Of a stretch of 64,000 nucleotides of DNA, positions 23,531-33,202 are shown piece by piece. The position numbers and the translations under genes were made by a program. This stretch comes from Endothia cerciana (taxonomy: Eukaryota > Ascomycota > Sordariomycetes > Diaporthales > Cryphonectriaceae): NCBI GenBank assembly GCA_026119935.1, contig JALRMH010000048.1:186001-250000 (forward strand), in the 5' to 3' direction. The notes below the pieces were generated by a model, which was not told the DNA's origin, did not search any database, and saw only the letters and a list, made by a program, of their open reading frames with translations. The stretch's first letter is position 1. The number at the start of each line of letters is the position of its first letter.

Positions 23531-25594
23531 ATGAATATCATTATCACAAGCCCTGAGCAGAAGATGGAGATCTCCCGAGACTACATAGAGTTCTGCGACA
23601 AGTGGAGTGACGACCCTGCCTTCGGGCGCTGGAAGCAGATTCTCGAGACTATTTACTGGCACAGGGGCATGACCAAGGAGGAGAAGGAGGGAAGGCATGC
23701 GGATACTGAAGCAGAGGGTTGTGCCCTACCGAAACAAATGCTACGCCGAGACCCTGAACAGGTGGAACGAGCAGTTCGAATTTTTTGACAAGTACACTGG
23801 TCCCGGTCGTAGTTTCGAGAAACTGATGAACGGGAACACTGCTAGGATGGCTGACCTGAAGCAAATTCATTCCCAGCTTGTGGGTGTGATCAACACGTTT
23901 GAGCTATTTCCCATCGTGCCCGGCGGTCCCAATTACTTTGGTCGGAAAGATGTCTCCATTATTTACTCGCCTATGGATTCTGGAAACAACCTCCATGTAC
24001 AACATGCCGTCCACGACAAGGAATTTGGCCAGCTGAACGCCCATATCACATTCCTAAATGAGCAACTTGAGACTGCGTGGCGTCTCTGTATCGATGTAGG
24101 TATCACACCTCCAAGTGCAGACCTACCTCCGCATATAGCAGCTCCTTTCGCAGATAGAAATTCCCAGCAGGGTGGCGCAGAAGAGCCCCAAATGAGCAGG
24201 CGCGAACTCTTTGTACTCGTCGACAGTCTGCAGAAGCTCAGCTGTGCTGCTCCTTTCTGGGAACCCGTCACCGCTGAGGAAGCACCGGGCTATTTCGAGG
24301 TCGTCAGAAAACACATGGAACTCCGCACAATACTCAACAAACTCAGATCAGATGGTCCACCCGGCTACGGTGCTGTCGACTTCTTACAGGACTTCGCTCT
24401 GATGCTTGAAAACTGTAGCCGGTACAATGACAAGAGCACAAGGGTTTTCAAATATGGACAAGAGCTCAAGGAGAAGATAATTGAGCGACTCGGCAAGTTT
24501 AGTCCTGCTGGAGTCAGGGCCCAGGTAAGAACCTCCTTCAATTCTGTATGAGGGTCTTTCTAAGACTATTCTAACTGGTATTTGCATGAGCTTTTCAGGT
24601 CGATCGCAGCTGCTGAAGCCAGCTCTTCCTCAAAGACGAACGAATAGCACACGTCCAACGCAAGCAGGGCAGTGGCACCTCTCGACTTGTCTTGGGACAC
24701 TCTTTACAGCACGGCCCTTTGGAATGCGGCAGCCGCCGCCGCCAAAAAAAAACCCAAACGACCCCCGAGATGGCGTCATTCAGGATGATATCTTCACTAT
24801 CATGGAAGCTGAAGAAACCAAGAAACTGGAGCGCGAGCAACTTAACTCGCCCTTCCCACTTTCTGACGTGCCTACGGAAGTATTTCAACGCAGCCAGTAA
24901 CCACAGCCCCAAAGTCAAGAACATCGCTAAGCAACATCCAGTAAGTGATCGCGCGAGGATGGGACAGGGGCAAATGAGCAGGCCGGTAAGCGACAGAAGA
25001 GATCCTCTTCGCGGACTGCGGCTACTGCCGCAAACACGAGCCATAACCATGCCTCAGCTTCCAGCTGGCAAGGCCCCACCATCGTCTAAACGCTTGCAGC
25101 ATCGACTCCCTCGTCTCAAATACCGGTGCCGGCACCTGAATCACACGGATACACATCTACGACCATTTCGATGACCCAGCTGAAGAAGAAGTGCAGATAC
25201 CACGGGTCGAAGCCACCCCAACCGAACCGTCCGTGGGTTTTCGGGCACCTGTCTAGCAACGGATTTTCTCTGTACATCATGACCTGCCCGACGAAGGGCT
25301 GCAGCACGGACTCGCGTGCCTTCAAGAACCATCCGCTCAAACACAACAGAGCCGCTGATCATATCCGCGAGTGCGACGGCAATTTCCAAGATCAGGATGA
25401 CATGACCAGAAAATATGGGATACAGGGTAAGTACTTACCCTGCAACTTTGATTGTGAATGTCATGGATAGTCATCAAGGACGAACAACCTTTGACCCTGG
25501 ATTGGGCCCGCCAGTGGAATGACGCCCTCATCAATGATTATGATGACAGACATCTCGCAGACGAGAACTCCCTCCAGGAGCCCGCTAGAGTGAA
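23531..25594 (+). pseudogene. Bromodomain protein with putative zinc-binding C-terminal domain, decayed
   Basis: The N-terminal part starts at the ATG at 23531; one base too many near 23680-23696 shifts the frame into the next block (KQRVVPYRNKCYAETLNRWN). A bromodomain lies at about 24205-24500. It shows FWEPVTAEEAPGYFEVVRKH, MELRTILNKLRSDG and NCSRYND, the last with the Asn that normally contacts acetyl-lysine. After a probable intron at about 24525-24597, frames change and stops appear: a TAG at 24645-24647 and a TAA at 25087-25089, both where Gln codons would fit. The last part (25170-25594, intron about 25427-25470) is intact. It carries NRPWVFGHLSSNGFSLYIMT, CPTKGC, HPLKHNRAADHIREC and a tail starting VIKDEQPLTLDWARQWNDAL. 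This is the same domain as in the gene at 16638-18573. Confidence 0.75.
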
Positions 25595-25881
25595 CAATGC
25601 TTAGCTCATCTGCTGACTCCACTATCGTCACCTCCTCTAATTAATCGTCGTATCAACAATCTGGGCCCACGAGTAGCTTCGCGCCCTTGAGGAGCTCTGT
25701 AGCTGAAGAGAATCAAGCTTCTTCCACTACAGAAAAGGAGCTGGAGAAGGCATTGATATCTTGAGACTAGCGTGCAAAAAAATCCATAGACCTAATGCTG
25801 AGGATCACTACAGTTCCAAAAACTTTCAATTATAGCAGAGCATAGATTTCATTTTTTGCAAGCATCTGCTGTCCACATGCT

Positions 25882-25977
25882 GGTCTAAACCCAGCAAGAG
25901 GTCTAAACCTAGCGAGAGGTCTAAGCCCACCTCTTGCATATACTGCGCATATAAACACTGGTCTAAACCCAGAAACA
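25882..25977. repeat. 18-bp tandem repeat plus one dispersed copy
   Basis: Three head-to-tail units of 18 bp occupy 25882-25935, each starting GGTCTAAACC or a one-base variant. A fourth copy starts at 25960. They lie just beyond the 3' end of the intron-rich gene. Confidence 0.8.
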
Positions 25978-25981
25978 ATTT

Positions 25982-26006
25982 ATGAAGTGGTCCAAATCCA
26001 CTTCAT
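25982..26006. terminator. Perfect hairpin downstream of the intron-rich gene
   Basis: The arms ATGAAGTGG and CCACTTCAT are perfect complements around a 7-base loop. The hairpin lies about 20-45 bp beyond the possible stop codons of the minus-strand gene, so it would fall in the 3' UTR or near the cleavage site. A role in 3'-end formation is only a guess; fungal genes do not usually use hairpin terminators. Confidence 0.4.
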
Positions 26007-26024
26007 GCTGAGCATATGTTCAGC

Positions 26025-27765
26025 CTAGGTCTCACCATTGACATTGATGGCGCCAGAGGCAGTGGTGTCCTTTGGCGCTGCCCTTGCCTATTGATTTAAT
26101 GTTAGCTGAGCACATGTAAAGCATGTGGAGGGCATACTTACGACCCTTGTTGCGACCAGCAGTTGTTTTGCGGACACCACCACGAGCTATGAGTATTAGC
26201 AGAGTGAGCACATGCTGCGCATACGCTGAACATACACTTGGTGGCTTTCTTTGGCTCCCGGCGACGAGAGCCTGAGCCCGAGCCAGGGAAGGTGCGCTAC
26301 ATTGCGTTAGCATATGCTCAACATACGTTAAGCAGCGAGGAATCATACCTTGTTTTTGGGGGGCGGTGTAGACTGTTAGAATACTATTAACATATGCTCG
26401 GCATACTTCCGCTGCCATAAACAATAAATATTGCACCAATCGATCCACGCAAAGCATGCTGGGCATATGCTCTCCATGTCAAAACACCAGGAGGGTTCCA
26501 TTCGGGTAACCCTGGGGGGCGAGGGTGGCTTAAGCATATGCTCAGCAGAGTGACCCACCGATGTTGGTGTCTGCGAGGATTGAGCAGGAGGTGCAGATGA
26601 TAGGGATATCCTCTGTATATGCTGATGGCGTGCATAGATAAAGGGTATATTCCCGGAGGCCTTGTTTATGTAAATAACATATATAGAGTAATAGATGTCT
26701 GAGTAGATAGTTAGCATATGCGTAGTATGTAACTCACAGGACGGTGAAAGTGGGTGCCAAATCTGGCGGCGAAGTTCTGGTCCTCGGCGCTGCGACGAGT
26801 TAGCTGCTGCTGCGCATATGCTGAGCATGATGTTTGGTGATGCTTACGCAATGCGCTCGGCCTCATCGCAGAGGTAGGCGATATACTGGGGACCACGGCT
26901 GCATTAAGTAAGCATGGAGTGAGCACATGTGAAGCATATGTTGGAAGTGATTTACCCTGGCTCACGAAGATAGCGCGCAATGCGCCAACCGCAAGAGATG
27001 ACCCAAAGCTTGATAGCACTATATTTGATCAGCATATATAAGACATATGCTAGGTGCATGTACTAACTTCTGGCCCAAGTTGTTCTCGGCGATGCTGATG
27101 TTGTTGCGAGAGGGATTGTCGACTAGCATTATATGAGCATATGCTGGTTCTATGCATAATATATATCTGTGGTCTGCTTACTGGCGCCGGGGTGATGGGT
27201 GCGAATATGTCGGCGGAGCTACTGAAGATTAGCATATGCTGTCTATATCGTGAGATCATGCTGTACATACAGAAGGCTGGTCAATGATGATGGTGCCGCA
27301 CATCTGGCCGCTGCCAAGATCGATGTCGCATCTGCATGGTGTCAGTATATATACAGCATATGCCATGACTGCATCTAATATACATATTGGTGTTGACGCG
27401 AGACATGCGGGTTGGAGGGTTTGGGGGATCTGTATATAATTAGCATATGCCTAGCGCATGCTTGCTGCGCAACATACTAGCAACATCATTAACGCTCAGC
27501 TGGGGTCCTATAGATATGTTAGCCTATGTTGAGCATACATTTAGCATATGCTACTCACGGCAACGGTTAGCGTCCAGCGCGTCCTCGGCGGCGTCGGGGA
27601 CCCACGTAGGGTTGTGGTTGGAAATAGGTCCTGTAGATGCTCAGCATATGTTGACTTAATGATGCTTTTAGACTACATATGCTTACCATGATGGTACCCG
27701 AAGGTGGAGGGGTTGGCGGCGGCGGCCACCGCCGCATTGTCGAAGTCGGCCGCAGTTAGGGTCAT
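26025..27765 (-). CDS. Intron-dense gene, C2H2-like finger protein with repeated-motif introns
   Basis: Ten small exons join in one open frame of exactly 182 codons: 27765-27687, 27630-27559, 27507-27478, 27429-27384, 27331-27271, 27218-27182, 27122-27068, 27018-26956, 26898-26848 and 26789-26738. Their introns are 48-59 bp, with phases 1,1,1,2,0,1,2,2,2. The start is ATG at 27765 (MTLTAADFDNAAVAAAANPS). Residues about 75-105 look like a zinc finger spread over three exons (ICDIDLGSGQMCG, then LRRHIRTHH). Next come AIKLWVISCGWRIARYLREP and QYIAYLCDEAERIAAEDQNF. Further introns of the same type continue to about 26090, but that 3' part is less certain. It encodes a basic Lys/Gly/Arg-rich tail (GSGSGSRRREPKKAT), ending at 26025 or 26032. 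Nearly every intron holds CATATGCT or a close variant. The function is unknown. Confidence 0.7.
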
Positions 27766-27768
27766 GGT

Positions 27769-27945
27769 CTGTAGATATGTTCAGCATAAGCACAGCATGT
27801 GCGCGACAGATGTCCTTACGCTTGGTTTGGGTGACAGCCGGGATGAGAGATAACGCGTGGGCGGGATGGGGGGGTCTGTGCTAATAGTCAGCATATGCTA
27901 AACACGCAGTAGAATTGATAGGCAGCATGTGTTAGCATAACTTAC
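27769..27945 (-). other. Probable 5' UTR introns of the intron-dense gene
   Basis: Two more introns of the same kind lie upstream of the ATG: 27876-27945 (GTAAGT...GCACAG, with TAGCATATGCTGAC) and 27769-27819 (GTAAGG...CTACAG, with TTATGCTGAAC). The 56-nt exon between them could be read in frame with the start. The exon before it has an in-frame stop, so this part is probably untranslated leader. Confidence 0.55.
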
Positions 27946-29350
27946 GCTAACGTTGTCGTGTTTGAAGGAAAGAGTTGTTATGGCGCGCCTTCTGTGGTGG
28001 ACGCGATGGCACCAAAGCGCGGCACACGCCCTGGATATGCACTATTCCCGATTTAGCTTGAAGTCCAATTCGTGCCTGCCGCGAGCCATCCTCAGATACA
28101 CAGCATATAGTGTATTATCACGCAATTTTCAGCAAATGTAAGGCATCATAACGGCAAATTACTTTATATTCAGATGACCTTCTATGTTTATCTACATATG
28201 CTGTGCATATGTAATGAGCGTTCATAGACGCTAAAAGTTCATCGTTCATAAAAAATTAGGTTTGCCGTACCCACTTTTCCTATGAACGATGAGCTGAAAC
28301 CCCACCGCAGAAATCTATTCAGCGAGAGCCATTCGGGCTGTCGATCGGGATGTACGCGATGTCCAAAGTCTTTGGAGGCGTCATGCCACTGCCGATGGTG
28401 CAGCTCGCACCACTGGTCGGTGCCGGCGCACAGCACGTTACCTATCAGGAACTCGAGGAGGGGGTGTGCCTTACTCGGCATTCACTCAGCGCGGTGCATA
28501 CTATGTCATTCCTTCCTATCCAGCTCTGCTCTGTACCGCGCCCTTGGTCTGGAAGAGTCCCGCTGTGCCCTGGTGGCATCAAAGTTTGAGTCTCGTCGCG
28601 AGGTTGAGGCTCCCCAATGCAGCTTCATCGACGTTATCTTGGCTCCAACTAGGCCCAGGGTAGTGTCCTGCCTCAGCGTGAGTCCACCTGGCCCTTATCC
28701 TTCGGGTGTATAACAACTCCAGTCTCTGTCATAAACGCCTGAACCATATGCAATAAGCAAGGTTATTCCAGCATCCCTGTCCAGGGGTCTTCATACTTTA
28801 TATATTTGACCAGCTTTTCAATTCCTCGTTGTCCTCAAGCAAATATGGCGACTAGTTCTGATATATAAGACCGTATTCCTCCAGTCTGAGTTCCATCATC
28901 TGCGTGCGCCCCCCCCCCCCCGGTCCCCATCTTCGTGTCCACAGCAGATTTCGATTGTTTGTCTGCTTTTGGTGGGGTTCCATTGTCCAGTAGCTCAGCA
29001 GCCCAGCAGCCCAGCAGCCTTGTCTCTTGGTTCTTTTGGTCGCATTTGGCAAAGCCGAGGTGGCCGCCGCGCCCAGACCTTTGCCCAGCTGCCCGGCCTG
29101 GCCTTCGGACGGACAACTACCTCCTTGTTCTTGACGACCGCTAAGATGGTCCCGGATGATGATGATTGAACATCATCGAGCAGCATTCGTGCCTGGACGG
29201 CAGACATGGAGGCAGTCCTGAGGACTGATCCCCCAGCTCGTAGTCTAGTCGCTAGAGATCATAAGTAGACTAACATCTAATATTGAAATTCTGTGTAATC
29301 AGCGACTAGCTGGCCCCTGTGGCCCAATCTGTCTCCATATGGATCCATCC
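27946..29350. other. Region between the intron-dense gene and the membrane protein gene
   Basis: It contains a palindromic CATATGCTGTGCATATG at about 28195-28211, related to the intron motif. An inverted repeat has arms at 28237-28250 and 28281-28294 (13 of 14 matching). There is a C run at 28909-28921. The open frames around 28282-28713 have no recognisable domain. Confidence 0.45.
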
Positions 29351-30664
29351 TTATGGTGATGCAGTCCTTGTGGAAGAATCAGAGGCCACCGGCGTGCCTT
29401 CGGACGGCGTAGGCTGGCCGGCCTTCACTGAAGGTCGCTGTCGACTGCGAGGAACACCGCGCCACTTCGCCGCCTCCCTAGCAGTATCATATACATCTCT
29501 CTGACCATCCCACCACAGCTTCTCGGACGGCCGAAGTTTGCCTGGGAAGAACTCATCCCTCAGAGACTCACCGTCTCCGTACGCCACGTCGAAGTCCATA
29601 AGCCCGTCCATGACCTTCTTCGCCTTGATAATCTCGACAAGCGCGAGCGGGAGGTTCCTCTGCTCCGTTGACCGTTGCATGCCGGCTAGATATCCATTCT
29701 GGAACATGCCAAAGGCCCCAACAGCGATGATCACCCAATTACTATTTCTCGTGCAAGCGACGTTGACGAGAAGGAGCAGCGAGAGGACCGACTGGGCTAC
29801 GATGATGATCCTGGTGAGCCAAAAGCCGGCCGGTACCCCTCGGATGGTGCGGGCATGTCTCTGCTGTCGTTCCGGCTTTGGTGGATGTGAATTTCCAACT
29901 TCGTTTACAGGCTTTGAGAGAAGGTTCCACGACCCGGTGAATTTCTCCCATGGTCGGCTGCCTCGAGGGGATCCTGAAGCAGACAGTTCCTCGAGATCCA
30001 GGCAGTTCCCATTGCCGATGATGACCACGATCTCACGAGATCCGTTCCCTTGTGTGATGGCAAACGTCGCATCTTTGGATTGGCGATTTGGAAGCTTCTC
30101 TGCTCGCCACTGAGGAAGACAGCCCGTTAGCTGCACGAAGATCGTACCGGCCGCCGTGATCATCATGATGTCCCATTCCCCAGAGGTCACGATCGGGATC
30201 GAGGCCAGTGCAAGCTGTATCAGGATACACACAAATCCGTAGAGATGTATCCATCCCAATGAGAACTCTGTCGGCCCGTTCCGGTTGGTCTTTGCTTCCA
30301 GGACCGTGATCCGGATGCCCTCGCCTGCCAGAGGCTCTTGGCGGGAAAGGCTGGTCTCTATATCACGCAGCAGACGACCAATGACCCAGTTCTTGTTCCC
30401 TCTGACGTATCCCGAGCCCAGGTTGAAGACTTTCACTGGGTAATCCGGCTCCGGCAGGAGGCGGCCGTCCCCGATGATCTCGACCAGCGCCATAAACGCG
30501 TAAGAGACCCATCCGAAGGAGAAGCAGACTGGCGTGAAGCAGGCCCCTGTCCCTTGGGCCAGGGCTTTCTGAACAACATCCCCGCCGATGACCATGAGAA
30601 TGGTGGATACATCTGAGGGGTTCGACCACTGATTTCTGAGTGCGGAGACAGTAAAAGTGCCCAT
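29351..30664 (-). CDS. Multipass membrane protein, fungal-specific
   Basis: Single exon, 437 aa from the ATG at 30664 (the frame continues upstream without another ATG). The N-terminus MGTFTVSALRNQWSNPSDVS leads into a span beginning ILMVIGGDVVQKALAQ. Further hydrophobic segments are near PVCFSFGWVSYAFMALVEII, LGWIHLYGFVCILIQLALAS, the stretch from IMMITAAGTIFVQL, and IIIVAQSVLSLLLLVNVA. Cytosolic or lumenal loops carry NLGSGYVRGNKNWVIGRLLR. The architecture recalls uncharacterised membrane proteins common in Sordariomycetes, but I cannot name the family with confidence. The C-terminal 60 residues are hydrophilic and disordered. The gene is intact. Confidence 0.8.
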   Translation of the reverse strand: MGTFTVSALRNQWSNPSDVSTILMVIGGDVVQKALAQGTGACFTPVCFSFGWVSYAFMALVEIIGDGRLLPEPDYPVKVFNLGSGYVRGNKNWVIGRLLRDIETSLSRQEPLAGEGIRITVLEAKTNRNGPTEFSLGWIHLYGFVCILIQLALASIPIVTSGEWDIMMITAAGTIFVQLTGCLPQWRAEKLPNRQSKDATFAITQGNGSREIVVIIGNGNCLDLEELSASGSPRGSRPWEKFTGSWNLLSKPVNEVGNSHPPKPERQQRHARTIRGVPAGFWLTRIIIVAQSVLSLLLLVNVACTRNSNWVIIAVGAFGMFQNGYLAGMQRSTEQRNLPLALVEIIKAKKVMDGLMDFDVAYGDGESLRDEFFPGKLRPSEKLWWDGQRDVYDTAREAAKWRGVPRSRQRPSVKAGQPTPSEGTPVASDSSTRTASP

Positions 30665-31105
30665 TGTCGCTGTGGCGAGATATATATGACTTGAGTCGGA
30701 GCTGAATCGAGCTGGCCTCCCTAATAGGTATTGCTCTAGCCTGCCTGATGATATATAATTCACTTGTGGGCTGAGTAACGCCTCAGCAGGCTCCTATGGC
30801 TGAGAGTGAGATGCGGGCCTCCCATAAGCGCACCGCCCTCCTTGGCCTCTACAAGGGGCCGGGCCGCCTTACAGGGAGCCTAGATGCTTTTCTAGGGTCA
30901 ATTACCGGGTCTGCATACTACTAGTATGTAATCCTGATTGGAAGAAGATACGGGTGGAGTCGAGACCCCGTTGTGCGAGTTGTCAGAACCCACCTGCTAA
31001 CTAATGCTGGGACTAATCTTTTCTGAGCTCATACGACTATCATCTACGCATAAGACCTCAATCTTGACAGCGTGCTACGGACAGATTGATATTCGGCCGC
31101 CTGAG
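30665..31105. other. Intergenic region
   Basis: No gene is supported between the membrane protein and the HET-like fragment. Confidence 0.4.
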
Positions 31106-31614
31106 CCAGTCACCATGAAGGCTCGAGTCATGAAGTCTGCTTACTGCTGTCACAAGAGCTGCCCGTTCTGGAACACACCCTAGAAAGCAGCCGCCACCTG
31201 GTCATCCGTGAGACGTCGGTTGAGGTACAGGAAGGCAATGTACTCGCTCCTCCGTATACCTGGGGCAAATTCGACCGGGTTCCGAGATCATTGGGCCATT
31301 ATGAAGACGGGATGCCAGCAGTGATGACACTAGGGGGCGAGTGGGAGCTCAGTGACCTCATGAGGTGCCTCCAGGAGATTTGTTTCGAGGTCAATGAGTC
31401 CTGCTGGATCGATCAGCTCTCTATCAGCCAGGAGAGCGACAAATCAGTGAAAGCTACGCTGGCAAAGTTTCCCGACATTTACCGCAGTTCTGAAGTCGTC
31501 GTGTTCTTTCCCGGGGCTTTGTGTGGGTGCATTAAGGAGGCCTGGGGCAAAATGCAGGAAAGGATCGCTAAGAGACAACCTTGTCTGCTGCCTAAAAATA
31601 AGGATTGGGGTTAG
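31106..31614 (+). pseudogene. HET-like protein fragment
   Basis: An open stretch without an in-frame ATG until well inside the homology. It contains LAPPYTWGKFDRV, LSDLMRCLQEICFEVNESCW and IDQLSISQESDKSVKATLAK, followed by FPDIYRSSEVVVFFPGALC. This resembles the core of HET-type proteins (tryptophan, then IDQLSI, then the IY segment). The reading frame ends at 31614, well before the rest of a normal HET protein. It is a truncated remnant, or one exon of a gene whose other parts have decayed. Confidence 0.6.
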
Positions 31615-31802
31615 ATAACTATCAAGAGTCCACCCCCCAGACTATCTTCGCTGAAGCACAGCATACCTGGCACCTAAGGCTAATAGAGGCCGCCGTAGAC
31701 ATCGAGACCGCTGCACTACACAAACCCGCGATTCCACTCCCATTCTTGTAGAATAAAAAAGGGGGTAAAAATAATATGTGGGAAGAAAATATGAAAACGA
31801 AA

Positions 31803-31891
31803 GGTCGCGCTGAGAATCGAACTCAGATTATTGGAAGGACAATGAGAAATACGGTCAGAATCCAATGTGATAACCATTACACTACGCAACC
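31803..31891 (-). tRNA. tRNA-Gln (anticodon CTG) with intron
   Basis: Read on the minus strand, the acceptor stem GGTTGCG pairs with CGCGACC through one G-T pair. Box A (TAGTGTAATGG) and box B (GTTCGATTC) are present. The anticodon stem TTGGA/TCCAA encloses the loop TTCTGA, giving anticodon CTG. About 18 bases after position 37 form the intron. The T stem CTGAG/CTCAG is perfect. Mature length is about 71 nt. Confidence 0.92.
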
Positions 31892-33202
31892 GAATGCACG
31901 GCAATCGATGCTTTTTGCTCAGCAGATTTTGTCACTACTTATTAAGCTTGTTAAGACCTGTTAGTGGCGAATGCAAACGGCGGCAGGGACCGTTCCGCGA
32001 CCGTCCGGACGCTGCTTCGCACCAGAAAAAGCTAGATTTGTGTGAGGGCGAAAGCGGACCAGCTCCCCTGGCCACATCATTACTTACACGCCCAGGTAGT
32101 CACCCCCCTTCGCGGGTTGATAACGGCCGACTGTGGATTGCAATAGTGTACTCCTTCAGGGAGACCATTACATTGCGCAACCGTGGTAACTGAAACTTTC
32201 TCTTGCTTTAGTGAACCACGTCGTGTTGACAATTACGCCGGTTCCGGTGGGGTAGGCAACAGGATTCTACCGACACCCTGAAAGGGATGTCGGCACTGGG
32301 CATTTACTACAGTACTCTGAGTATTGCTTGTCGGCCGCCTCCCGACGACGGGGGGTTAAGGCGCGCGCTGCCCCGACCAAGATTAACATCCGCTTATCGG
32401 GGATCCTGTAAGGGGCACATGCTGGACGGTGCACTGTTTGGAGGCCTTGTCCCGCCCGTGCCACCTCGGTTCGGGTCGCAAGCGATGTAGCCAGGGCCCA
32501 TGTCTGACTGTAGTTGAACACGAAGGTCCAGACAGGTTTAGACTCTTGCTCATGTCCAGACCACACTGTGCCAAGGGGTCGGCAGACTGCAAGAGCAGAA
32601 TCTCAGCCAAAGCTACTTAGACAATTCGCATGGACGAGACCCATCTCCCCTTTGCTCTTCAACCTGAGGATACGGATGCATTGTCCGGCGAGGTTCGAGG
32701 GAGAAGATACGAGCGCCTCCGTGCCACTTTGTTATCTACCTTCTCCTCGTCTCGCACCGTGGCAGCCGGTGACCACCTCGGTCTACTTGTGGGATAAGAA
32801 AACAGGCACTCATTTGGTGCCCCGCCCAACTTCCACTTCTACTACGGATCACGCTGCCTATCTGAAAATAAACTTTTTTTCTTTTCTTGCAATAAAAAAA
32901 TGATACATGGGCGAATGGGGCAAGCGTTAGGTAAAAGGGGCCTTTAGACCTAAGCAAATGAGGTGAGCGGTGCTCTTCTCTGAATAGCCACCTGTACGGA
33001 CCCGTATGCGGGCAGTCATCTCTTTAGGTAATCATGCAGCTGTCATCATCTTCGACAGGGTGGTTCTTGGAAAGTGGGACGACTACGGAATAGCTTGACT
33101 CCTGCTCCCTAGGTAACACGTCTTCTCAGGTTCGATCAGTCTCGTTCATCTTAAGATAATACACGGTTTCCGGGAGCCGGCACTTCAACATACCGAGAAA
33201 CC
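31892..33202. other. Intergenic region upstream of the monooxygenase
   Basis: Apart from the tRNA fragment noted separately, about 1.3 kb shows no supported gene. Several overlapping frames of 60-130 codons exist on both strands without domains. Confidence 0.4.
32164..32182 (-). pseudogene. tRNA-Gln 5' fragment
   Basis: On the minus strand this reads GGTTGCGCAATGTAATGGT. It matches the first 19 bases of the nearby tRNA-Gln at 17 of 19 positions. The sequence after it does not fold into the rest of a tRNA, so it looks like a broken copy. Confidence 0.55.

Noticed and set aside
26025..27945. CRISPR-like array, because a short palindrome recurs at roughly regular spacing
   Set aside because: The motif is short and variable, the spacing is irregular, this is a eukaryotic genome, and the sequence between motifs is coding and joins in frame.
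28282..28713. Open frames of 65-143 codons on the plus strand after the intron-rich gene
   Set aside because: Three overlapping frames compete, none has a domain, and no splice pattern joins them.
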